A DNA stretch of 64,000 nucleotides from Polymorphobacter megasporae. Its GTDB lineage: Bacteria > Pseudomonadota > Alphaproteobacteria > Sphingomonadales > Sphingomonadaceae. Below, piece by piece: positions 25,163 to 33,298 of the stretch; position 1 is the stretch's first letter, and each line of letters begins with the position of its first letter. The notes under the pieces were generated by a model, which made no database searches, was not told the origin of the DNA, and saw only the letters and a list, made by a program, of their open reading frames with translations. The stretch is from the NCBI RefSeq assembly GCF_018982885.2, contig NZ_CP081849.1, positions 124,001 through 188,000 on the forward strand. Direction: 5' to 3'. Position numbers and translations under genes: made by a program.

Positions 25163-26429
25163 GCTCGTCGTCCGCTTCTTCGCCGCCTTCGTCCTCCTCG
25201 GCCTCGGGGGCTACCCCACCAATCAGCGCGCGCCAGTCGGTGCCCGGGTTTTGCTCGAGCACGGACAGGAACTGGACGAAGGCTTTGATCGTGTTGCGCG
25301 GCGTCCGGAAGTAGGCTTCCCCAATCCGCCGATTACAATGCTCCATGAAGGCCGTGAGGGCCTGATCCGGTACAAGATACGCCTCCGGGTCCTCGAGCGC
25401 GAAGACTGCGCGGATGTTTGACAGCAGGATCAACAGGTCCTCTGGCGACAGGCTTTGCAGCCTGAGAACCGGCCCGCTCATGTCCACCCGTCCCTCCGTC
25501 GCGAAACTGTTTTCGGCGAGGCGCGACTGCAGCGCTTGGTAGCTGTAGAGGCCGCGCCGGCTGTCGAGCAGGAAGTCGGGTGTGCCTCCGAGCACGAAGC
25601 CAAGCCCCTCGACGTTGCCCTGAAGCACGTCGTTAAGCATGCGGAGGATCTGCTCGTAGTTCTGATTGCGCGCCTGCGCGCTCTGTAGCTTGTAGAGGTT
25701 CACCATCTCGTCGAACACCACGAGCATACCCGCGTAGCCGGCTATACGGACGAAGCCGGAGAGTAGCTTGAAGGTGTCGTAGACGTCGGCGTCGTCGATG
25801 ATGCTGCGTACCGGTAACGCCTGTCGCGCCTCGGTCTTGGTCGCGTATTCGGCGCGAAGCCAGCGAAGCGCGGACGACTTGAGCGCCTCATCGCCCTCCT
25901 CGTGCCCCCGCCAGTAGGCCTTCAGCACGGCAGCGAAGTCGTGACCGCCGAGCATGTCGAGCAATGGGGCGAGTCGGCGGTCAATGGTTCGCTCAACCGG
26001 GCTGCCGGTCGCCTCGGCCTCGCGCACGCACTCCGTGACAAACCGCTCGACGACGCTGGGCAGCGCGCCTCCCTCCGGCCGCGTCCGGGTCGCCATGTTG
26101 CGCACGGCTTCCGCGTAGAGGCCCCTCGCCTGTCCGCCGGTGGCGTGCACGCGCCGGTCGGGAGCCAGATCGGCGTGGATGGTGACGCACTTCCTCTCGA
26201 GCGCGATGAGGCGCACTAGGTTGAGGAAGAAGGTCTTGCCGGCTCCGTACTCGCCGATGAGAAAGCGCATCGAGGACCCGCCGTCGGCGATCCGGTCAAT
26301 ATCGCGCACGAGCGCCTCGACCTCGCGGGAGCGTCCGACCTGGATGTAACGTAGGCCTGCGCGCGGGACGACGCCGGCCGATAGGGCCTGCAGAATCAGG
26401 TCGCGGTCCTTGCGGCGAATTGCGCTCAA
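25143..26429 (-). CDS. sngB: BrxD-like ATP-binding protein (SngB-like, Shango)
   Basis: 428 residues. It begins DRDLILQALSAGVVPRAGLR and has a Walker A motif FLIGEYGAGKTFFLNLVRL (about residues 57-75). A probable Walker B, GMLVVFDEMVNLYKL, lies near residues 230-245, and LQSLSPEDLLILLSNIRAVF further on. This matches the DUF2791/BREX BrxD family of P-loop ATPases. In Shango the ATPase is required with the TerB and helicase proteins. Its ATG overlaps the TGA of the TerB gene (ATGA), and it overlaps the helicase gene by 20 bases, so the three are one transcript. Confidence 0.8.
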   Translation of the reverse strand: MSAIRRKDRDLILQALSAGVVPRAGLRYIQVGRSREVEALVRDIDRIADGGSSMRFLIGEYGAGKTFFLNLVRLIALERKCVTIHADLAPDRRVHATGGQARGLYAEAVRNMATRTRPEGGALPSVVERFVTECVREAEATGSPVERTIDRRLAPLLDMLGGHDFAAVLKAYWRGHEEGDEALKSSALRWLRAEYATKTEARQALPVRSIIDDADVYDTFKLLSGFVRIAGYAGMLVVFDEMVNLYKLQSAQARNQNYEQILRMLNDVLQGNVEGLGFVLGGTPDFLLDSRRGLYSYQALQSRLAENSFATEGRVDMSGPVLRLQSLSPEDLLILLSNIRAVFALEDPEAYLVPDQALTAFMEHCNRRIGEAYFRTPRNTIKAFVQFLSVLEQNPGTDWRALIGGVAPEAEEDEGGEEADDELVDLRI

Positions 26430-28798
26430 GCTGACGCTCCCACGGGTTCAAGCTGCTCGATGACGTCGGGCGAAACCCGGACCTCGTCGTCATCGTCGAG
26501 AACCGGTTCGCCAAAGTGGTCGAAGCCCCACTCGTTTATCGTCTCAATCGCCCCGTCGGGCATCAGTCGAAGGGCAGCAGCCGCCGCGTCAAAGTCTTCG
26601 CGGCGAAGCGGGCCGGCGAGGAGCGCTAGCAGCAGCTGAGAATGAGGCCCGTCGAGGCCCTTGAAGGCACCGGCCTCGGGAACACGCGTGGCAGGTTGAA
26701 GCACCTCGGGCTCGTCCTCCACAAAAATCGTGGCGAGGAGCGCCGACACCCGGTTCGTCTCGCCCCGGATGCGCTCAAGCCTGGCGGCGTCGATCGGCAC
26801 GGAGCTACCGGACCTCTCCGGCGGGATCGGCACTATGTTTTCGGCGCCGCCGCTCGACACCGTCACAGGGCCGACGTCCTCGGCGCCGCGATGGAGCGAG
26901 GCGTAGAGCGCCGCGGCGGGAAGCCCGAGCGCCGCGTGAAGCGCCTCGAGGAACTTGACCTCGTCCGGTTGGACCGTCCCGTCCGCGAGCACGGCCTCTA
27001 CGGCGGACGCCGCCAGGAACGCGCGCTGTCCGGCCGGGACCTCTCCGACGCGCTTGAACGCCGAACGGACCTTCGGCGGGTCCGCGGCGAGGGCGCGTCC
27101 GCACGCCATGAGGCGCGCGACCTCGTGCGCCGCGAGGTCGGGATTGGATCGCAGCCGCCGTTCTACGGTGTCCAGCTCTGCATCGACAACCTCGCCGTCG
27201 GAGGCTGCCGCGAGAATACTGATCTCGACCATCGTGCGCGCGGCGGCGTAGGCGGGGCGCTCATGGTCGACGGACCCGCCGCCATTCGTCGCGAACAGCG
27301 CCACCGGCGCGTCCGCGCGTAGGGCGGAGCCCGGCCCGTACCGGCGGTCGGGCTCGCATCCGTGGTGCAGCGCATCGAGAGCGGTGACGATCTGCCTCAC
27401 CATGGCGGCGGAGAGTTTGTCGGAACCCGGTTCCGGCTCGAAGTCGAGCGTCCGGGCCAGCTCCGCGGCGGTTAGGACGCCTCGGCCAGTCCCCGACACG
27501 ATCATGGCCAGCTTCTCACGGCACGATGTAAGGCGAGCACTGGTTTCGCGCAGCTCGGGCGGCAGCAGCAAATCGGCGCGGAGCATGCCCCGCGCCTCGG
27601 GCTCCCGCCCGAGCAGGCGGCTGAGCTGGGAGAGGTCATCTATGCAGAGGTCCAGCAGCGCGCGAAGCGGCCCGAGCACGGCCGTCGTCCCCGAGACGTC
27701 CGGTAGCTCGCCAACGTTGAGACTCGTGGTGAACTTCCCGCTCGCGGCTCGATACTCATGCTTGATAGTGGCCTTGGGCCGCCTGATCGTGAGACCATCT
27801 GGATGGCGCGCCGCGAACCGCACCGACCATAGCGCCCGCAGTTCCTCGAAACATCGCTGGCCCGGCGTCCGGAGGTAGACGTCGGGCAGCGATAGCACCC
27901 AGCGCAACGCGTCGTCCGCATTAAAGGCATTCCCATCGCGAAGCCTGCGCCCGAGGCGCACGCGCACGTCGAGCGGAATCTCTAGGTCATAATTCTCAGC
28001 GGCGGCGGCCGTGGGCGGACCGTCATCCTGGTCCTCGTAAAGGGCCGACAGCGCCAGCAGCTTGGCCGCGTACGTTCGAAACGAGTGGTTATTGCCGTGG
28101 ATGGCAAGGAGACGGCGCGTCTCGGCAAAGATCGCCCAGGCCTCGTCCCTAGAGTCGTCGAGCAGCAGGCGCTGCTCTAGGCCGTAGAAGAACACGAAGA
28201 CGTAGCCGATCGGGATTTCGCGGTCGGTGCGGCCGCCCTCCAGCCACGCGATGTAAGTCGCGCGCGCTCGCGGGTCGAGGCCCTGGTAAGATGGCCAGTA
28301 GTCGAGTGTGCTGCCGTAGGGGTCGCCCCGTGGGTCGACGCGCAGCGTTGGGTCGATCCGCGACTGGTCGTGCCGGGGATCGTAGCGCAACGGCGTGCCG
28401 TGGTAGACCATGTCCGCGACGACCGACTGACCTCCCGCGGAGATCGTCTCGGGAGTCGGGATCCACCGGGGCGTCGCCCTGCCATGGGTGACCGGCGCGG
28501 CGGCCTGCATCGCCGGTGCGGGCGCTTGGGGTGTGTGCCGCCTGTCCTCGTAGTTGATCGCCTGATCCAGGGTGGAGAATGAGTACCCGCCGGAGACGTA
28601 GCGGCCGCTGGCATCGACGTGGACGCTCGGGTGACCGGCGACCGCGGTGAGCGGCTGTTGCTCAACTCCCGGCAACGGCATGTTGGGCGCCGCGGCGCGG
28701 GCGGCGCCGGGCTGGTCGGCGACGACGTCTTCTTGCCCACCCAGCATCGCGCCAAAGCGTCTCGCAACTCGCGCGAGCCAGCCTCCTGATCCTTCCAT
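26426..28798 (-). CDS. sngA: TerB-domain protein (SngA-like, Shango)
   Basis: 790 residues. The TerB-N region is STLDYWPSYQGLDPRARATY followed by GYVFVFFYGLEQRLLLD (about residues 160-215). A TerB-like helical domain around residues 520-640 reads EISILAAASDGEVVDAELDT and SAVEAVLADGTVQPDEVKFL with acidic metal-type loops. A TerB-C-like tail follows (LLLALLAGPLRREDF..). The N-terminal 100 residues are Pro/Ala-rich and probably disordered. It is the first gene of the Shango-like operon and starts 125 bases from the divergent zorA. TerB domains recur in defence systems; their exact biochemical role is unclear. Confidence 0.75.
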   Translation of the reverse strand: MEGSGGWLARVARRFGAMLGGQEDVVADQPGAARAAAPNMPLPGVEQQPLTAVAGHPSVHVDASGRYVSGGYSFSTLDQAINYEDRRHTPQAPAPAMQAAAPVTHGRATPRWIPTPETISAGGQSVVADMVYHGTPLRYDPRHDQSRIDPTLRVDPRGDPYGSTLDYWPSYQGLDPRARATYIAWLEGGRTDREIPIGYVFVFFYGLEQRLLLDDSRDEAWAIFAETRRLLAIHGNNHSFRTYAAKLLALSALYEDQDDGPPTAAAAENYDLEIPLDVRVRLGRRLRDGNAFNADDALRWVLSLPDVYLRTPGQRCFEELRALWSVRFAARHPDGLTIRRPKATIKHEYRAASGKFTTSLNVGELPDVSGTTAVLGPLRALLDLCIDDLSQLSRLLGREPEARGMLRADLLLPPELRETSARLTSCREKLAMIVSGTGRGVLTAAELARTLDFEPEPGSDKLSAAMVRQIVTALDALHHGCEPDRRYGPGSALRADAPVALFATNGGGSVDHERPAYAAARTMVEISILAAASDGEVVDAELDTVERRLRSNPDLAAHEVARLMACGRALAADPPKVRSAFKRVGEVPAGQRAFLAASAVEAVLADGTVQPDEVKFLEALHAALGLPAAALYASLHRGAEDVGPVTVSSGGAENIVPIPPERSGSSVPIDAARLERIRGETNRVSALLATIFVEDEPEVLQPATRVPEAGAFKGLDGPHSQLLLALLAGPLRREDFDAAAAALRLMPDGAIETINEWGFDHFGEPVLDDDDEVRVSPDVIEQLEPVGASA

Positions 28799-28923
28799 GA
28801 CAGCCCCCTATTTGACGATGCTGTACTATCTGTGAACGAAATTCCATAGTGTTCGGGCTTGGAGGAATTGCATCTTCTCCAGACGGAGCGTCGCGAGGGG
28901 GCGTCGCGGGGGATCGACACTTG
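28799..28923. promoter_or_regulatory. Divergent promoter region between Shango-like and Zorya operons
   Basis: Only 125 bases separate the two start codons, so both promoters must lie here. A TTGACG at 28811 (plus strand) is a possible -35 for zorA, but I see no confident -10. A shared operator would co-regulate both systems; none is obvious by eye. Confidence 0.5.
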
Positions 28924-30888
28924 ATGACGTTCTCGGAATTTCCGATCGTACCGGTTGTGGTCGCGATCACGCTGATCGGCTTCGCCTACGCATTCGTGCG
29001 CTACTTCCTGCTGCCGGCGAATGCCCTCGATGCTACCCTCGCTGACGTCGCCGGGAAGGTTGAGGCCGCCCGAGCGGCGGGCGGGCGCAACCTAACCCCC
29101 TGCTTCGCCGGAGACGAACGGCTCGGAGCGATCTGGCAGGAGTATCGCGAAACCCTCCATGCACAGAAGGCGCTCGATCCTACGACCGGCGAGCTGGTCG
29201 AGGTGGCCGTGCGCTCGACGGTGCCCGCGGAGATGTACCTGTCGCCGCACGCTGTCATCGACGGCCGGGTGCATGCCGAGTTCTTCAGGCATCTGCCGGG
29301 CATCTTCACCGGCATCGGGATTATCGGCACGTTCTTCGGCCTGCTGAAAGGCCTCTGGGTCTTCCGGATCTCGGAGGACGCCGGGGTCGTCCGCAACAGT
29401 CTTACTTTCCTGCTCCACGGCGTCAGCGAAGCGTTCGCGGTATCGGCGTTCGCGATCCTGCTCGCTATGGTGGCGACAGTAATCGAGAAGTACCGCTTGA
29501 ACGGTCTCTACGAGAAGCTCGCGCGACTGAATCACGGCGTGGACGCGACCTACGAGGCCGGCGCCGGGGAGGAGTACCTGGCGCGCCTCGTATCCTCGTC
29601 AGAGGAGTCCGCCAGCCAAACACGGATCCTGAAAGACGCGCTTGTCGCTGACCTCAAGGACATCCTCACCGACTTGGCGGAGCGGCAGATGGCCGCCACC
29701 AACGAGCGGTCTGGGGAGCTGGGCAGCTCGATTGCCACCGCCCTCACGACCGCATTGAAGGAGCCGCTCGACCAGATCGCGGGGGCGGTCGGGCGGGTCA
29801 GCCAGGACCAGTCGTCCGCGGTCACGCATCTCCTAACCGACGTCCTCGCGAGCTTCAGCGACCGGCTCGAGGGCATGTTCGGTGGGCAGCTCTCCGGCAT
29901 CGGTGAAATGCAGCAGCGGACTGTGGAGGCGATGCAGACTGCAGTCGACCGCCTTCAGGAACTTACCTCGAGCATGGAGACCGCTGGCACCCGCGCCACC
30001 GACGCCATGGCGGCCAAGCTGCTCGAGGCGGTACAGTCGGCCGAGACCCGTCAAGCCTCCATCACGGAGGAACTGCGGACGGCGCTGGGCGAGATGCGCA
30101 CGGGGCAGAGCGCGGCGCAGGATGTAACCCGAGCCCGGCTGGAGGAGATGCTCAGCGAGTTAGGCCGGAGGCTGGCCGAGGCAGTCGCCGGTGTCGAGCG
30201 TCAGGCCGACGAGCGTTCGCGCCGCCAGACCGAGCAGGACGACCGCCGGTCGGCCGACACTGCGCGTCACGTCGGCGGCATGGGGGATAGTGTGGGTGCA
30301 CTTACGACCAACGTCGACGGCATGCTGGACGCGGTCCGTGAGATGGTCTCCCGGATCGAGGCGACGACCGCGAGCGCCTTCGCGCGGCTTAACGGCGGAG
30401 CGGACACGCTCCTGGCTGCCGCCGGTAGGTTCGAAACCTCGGGCCGCGAGGCTGCCGATGGCTTCTCACGTATGGCGGCCGTGACCACGGGGCTGGCCGA
30501 TGCGGCCGGCAGCGTTGCCGGCGCCGCCCGTAGCCTGGATTCGGTGGTCACGGACTACCGCAGCGCGCGAGACGCGGTCGGCACGATGCTGGATGGCCTA
30601 CGAAAGACGGTGGAGCTCGCGTCGCGCGAGGCATCGCTGACGGCCGACGTGCTTGCGCGAATTGAGGGCGCTGCACAGAAGCTCGCGTCCGCCCAGCAAG
30701 AGGCGGACGGCTTCTTGGACGAGGTAGCCCTGGTCATCGCGACCTCTCACGAGAAGTTCTCCGAGGGCATGCGGGGGACCGTGGTCGAGGCCAACCGCCA
30801 GTTCCACCAGGAGTTGTCTCAGGCGACCGGCTTGCTGAAGGAGGCGATACAGGAGCTCGAGTTCGCGCTCCCCGCAGGAACGCGTTAG
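28924..30888 (+). CDS. zorA: ZorA, MotA/ExbB-like channel protein of type I Zorya
   Basis: 654 residues. A first membrane helix (VVVAITLIGFAYAFVRYFLL) is followed by the MotA/ExbB-type core PGIFTGIGIIGTFFGLLKGL and AFAVSAFAILLAMVATVIEK. A roughly 450-residue helical, coiled-coil tail (for example QTRILKDALVADLKDILTDL) follows and should project into the cytoplasm. ZorA pentamers with ZorB dimers form an inner-membrane rotary complex that senses phage invasion. The start at 28924 is chosen because it leads directly into the membrane helix. First gene of zorABCD. Confidence 0.85.
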   Translation: MTFSEFPIVPVVVAITLIGFAYAFVRYFLLPANALDATLADVAGKVEAARAAGGRNLTPCFAGDERLGAIWQEYRETLHAQKALDPTTGELVEVAVRSTVPAEMYLSPHAVIDGRVHAEFFRHLPGIFTGIGIIGTFFGLLKGLWVFRISEDAGVVRNSLTFLLHGVSEAFAVSAFAILLAMVATVIEKYRLNGLYEKLARLNHGVDATYEAGAGEEYLARLVSSSEESASQTRILKDALVADLKDILTDLAERQMAATNERSGELGSSIATALTTALKEPLDQIAGAVGRVSQDQSSAVTHLLTDVLASFSDRLEGMFGGQLSGIGEMQQRTVEAMQTAVDRLQELTSSMETAGTRATDAMAAKLLEAVQSAETRQASITEELRTALGEMRTGQSAAQDVTRARLEEMLSELGRRLAEAVAGVERQADERSRRQTEQDDRRSADTARHVGGMGDSVGALTTNVDGMLDAVREMVSRIEATTASAFARLNGGADTLLAAAGRFETSGREAADGFSRMAAVTTGLADAAGSVAGAARSLDSVVTDYRSARDAVGTMLDGLRKTVELASREASLTADVLARIEGAAQKLASAQQEADGFLDEVALVIATSHEKFSEGMRGTVVEANRQFHQELSQATGLLKEAIQELEFALPAGTR

Positions 30889-30902
30889 GCGGCGTGATCT
30901 GA

Positions 30903-31619
30903 ATGTTCGGACAGCGCATCAGTGTCGGCCGCAGGAGCCGCGACGAGGGCGAGAAGCCATTTTGGATCTCGTTCGCCGATCTCATGACGGCTTTGATGGT
31001 TCTGTTCCTCCTCGTGATGAGCGTCGCGCTTCTCTCGGTCACCAAGACGATCACTGAGCAGGAGCGGCTCGAGAGCCAGCGGCAACAGGCTATCGAGAAG
31101 CTTCTCGGGCGAATACAGAAGGCGGCGGAGCGGCAGCCAGGAGTCCGCGTCGATCTCAACCGAGCGGTCATAGATTTTGGCGATCGCGCCAGGTTCGACA
31201 CGTCGAGCCACACGCTGAGCCTTGATCAGGAGCGCCTGTTACGCGCCTTCGTCCCCGAGGTTCTCGCGATCGCTCGCGACGCCGCGGGCCGCCGCTGGCT
31301 CAAGCGCATCGTCGTGGAGGGCTTCACTGACCGGAGGGGCAGCTACCTCTACAACCTCAACCTGAGCCTTCAACGGAGCCAGCGGGTGCTCTGCGCGCTT
31401 ATGACGGCGCCGGGCGCGGGCGAGCGCGTTATGACTCGCTCCGAGCTGGAAGAGATCAGGCGGCTGTTTCTTGTCGGGGGCTACTCCTCGAATTCGGCCA
31501 AGGAATCGCTGGACGCCAGCCGCCGCATCGAACTCCGCCTCGAGTTCTTCGGTATCGAAGAGCCGACCGCCCGGGCCGCGGTCGCCTATGACGGGGAGTT
31601 CGGCGCATGCGCGCTTTGA
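30903..31619 (+). CDS. zorB: ZorB, MotB/OmpA-like stator partner
   Basis: 238 residues. PFWISFADLMTALMVLFLLV is a single membrane helix with Asp26, the position of the ion-binding Asp of MotB. The C-terminal OmpA-like peptidoglycan-binding domain contains IVVEGFTDRRGSYLYNLNLS and SLDASRRIELRLEFFG. It anchors the ZorA5B2 motor to the cell wall. It starts 14 bases after zorA and overlaps zorC by 13 bases. Confidence 0.85.
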   Translation: MFGQRISVGRRSRDEGEKPFWISFADLMTALMVLFLLVMSVALLSVTKTITEQERLESQRQQAIEKLLGRIQKAAERQPGVRVDLNRAVIDFGDRARFDTSSHTLSLDQERLLRAFVPEVLAIARDAAGRRWLKRIVVEGFTDRRGSYLYNLNLSLQRSQRVLCALMTAPGAGERVMTRSELEEIRRLFLVGGYSSNSAKESLDASRRIELRLEFFGIEEPTARAAVAYDGEFGACAL

Positions 31620-33298
31620 GCCCCCGCGCGGCCCGGCTCGGCGACAGCATGCGGTCGTTCGGCGAGGCGGCGCTGCGTAACGTCCCGGAGCCCGATCTCA
31701 CGGCGTTGAGGGCGGCGGCCCATCAACTGCGGGCCTTGCTCGGCGGCGCTGGCGCCGCCTCGGGGGCCGCGACGGATCGCCTGCGTGAGCAGGTCTCCCA
31801 GTTCAGGCAAACGGGCAGGCTTCCGGACGCGCGGGCTGCTCGGCTCGTTTGCTGGGGCACCACGCTGCGCGATCCGCAGGCGTCGGCGCTGATCGAGGAT
31901 TCTGACCGGTTCCCAAACCTTATCCACGAGGTCGACGGCTTCCGGGCCTCTAGGCGTCCCTATCGCAGGTGCTGGCGCGGCCTTCTCGATGGCTATGTGC
32001 GCTACGATCCGACCGAGGCTGTCGAGGCCGGACGCCGCAACTGGACGATGCTGCGCGAGTACCTGAACGATAACCTACCAACACTCGAGCGCTCGGGCAG
32101 TCCGCCGGACTGGCTTGTCACGATCGACGAGCACCCGAACCTCCTCGGCGAAAATCCCTGCGACCGATATGGGTCGGCCCTCCTTGAGGGGGACGCGGAG
32201 GTTCTCGAGCCGTTGAGGCGCGATCTGGGCGTTGGCGACTCGTCGTGGATGATGCGGCGGATTTTCGATGCGCAGATCGATGCCGCCGTCGCCTACGACG
32301 ACGCGCGCTTTAGACGGGTGATGCCGAGGGTCGTCGGTTTGATCGCTGATCACGACCTGCTGGCAGACGGCGCGCTGGCACGGGTGCTCGATCGGTATGC
32401 GAGGTGTGCTGCCGTCGAGGTAGAGCCCGCCCTTCGCGATCTCTCCGTCGCCCGCTGGGGCAATCCCTGGCTCGAGAGGAACGACACGCTTTGGACCGCA
32501 GTGGACGACGCAACGCGCCAGATGGTCTCGTCGTGGCTGAAACTGTCGCTGATCGAGAAGTTCTTCTCGCTCCTTTCCGAGGACCGGCTGAACGACCAGC
32601 GCCGGGTCGCGTTCTGGAAGGGGTACGTCGATCGTATAGACGACATGCACTTCGCGCTAGGCGAGACGGGGTACCGGAACCCGGCTGCCGACTTCCGGGC
32701 GCTCCGCAGCGCGATGGCCGGGCGGCTTCTGCGTCTCGACGATGCGGGCACCGCGCGCAACAATGCCTTCATCATGCGAATGGGTGGCCGCGTTTTCGTG
32801 GAGTTCGGCGAGAAGGGGAACGCCATGTTCGCCTTCGACGCGGCCGATGCCCCGTTCGACCTGAAGCAACCATCCATTTCTGGGAACAAGACGGCGTTGA
32901 AGCATCCCTCGCACCTCGCGCGCATGATCCACACGGACGTCGGCGGCGAGCGCTGGGAGCACAAGATCGAGCGCCGCATCGCGGAGCTGCTCGGACACTC
33001 TCCGTCGCGCGCGGCCCGCACGGCGGAGATCGCGGTCCCGCGCCCCCTGCACGCCGCGCCGCCGTGGGGCGCTGCGCCCTCCTGGGTACGTCCCGCGCTC
33101 CCCGTCGACCGACCGGTCCCCAGGACGTCGGACCCGCTCGCCGTGTTCGCGGCGCACTCCATCAAGTCGGTCGACCTGCGCGATAAGGGCGGTTCGCTCT
33201 GGGCCTACGCCCCCGAGCGCGGTCCCGCCTCCGCCGTTCTGCGGGCCCGTGGGTTCGTATGGTCGGAACGGCGCGGCGCCTGGTACCTGAAGTCGTGA
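31607..33298 (+). CDS. zorC: ZorC, EH_Signature-type Zorya component
   Basis: 563 residues, soluble and mostly helical. The region WMMRRIFDAQIDAAVAYDDA to RLNDQRRVAFWKGYVDRIDD matches the EH_Signature-type domain of ZorC in pattern. The C-terminus (DLRDKGGSLWAYAPERG, GFVWSERRGAWY) looks like a small separate beta domain. ZorC and ZorD are the cytosolic effectors of type I Zorya, with ZorC reported to bind DNA. The ATG lies inside the end of zorB. Assignment rests on gene position and size as well as on sequence. Confidence 0.8.
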   Translation: MRALSPRAARLGDSMRSFGEAALRNVPEPDLTALRAAAHQLRALLGGAGAASGAATDRLREQVSQFRQTGRLPDARAARLVCWGTTLRDPQASALIEDSDRFPNLIHEVDGFRASRRPYRRCWRGLLDGYVRYDPTEAVEAGRRNWTMLREYLNDNLPTLERSGSPPDWLVTIDEHPNLLGENPCDRYGSALLEGDAEVLEPLRRDLGVGDSSWMMRRIFDAQIDAAVAYDDARFRRVMPRVVGLIADHDLLADGALARVLDRYARCAAVEVEPALRDLSVARWGNPWLERNDTLWTAVDDATRQMVSSWLKLSLIEKFFSLLSEDRLNDQRRVAFWKGYVDRIDDMHFALGETGYRNPAADFRALRSAMAGRLLRLDDAGTARNNAFIMRMGGRVFVEFGEKGNAMFAFDAADAPFDLKQPSISGNKTALKHPSHLARMIHTDVGGERWEHKIERRIAELLGHSPSRAARTAEIAVPRPLHAAPPWGAAPSWVRPALPVDRPVPRTSDPLAVFAAHSIKSVDLRDKGGSLWAYAPERGPASAVLRARGFVWSERRGAWYLKS

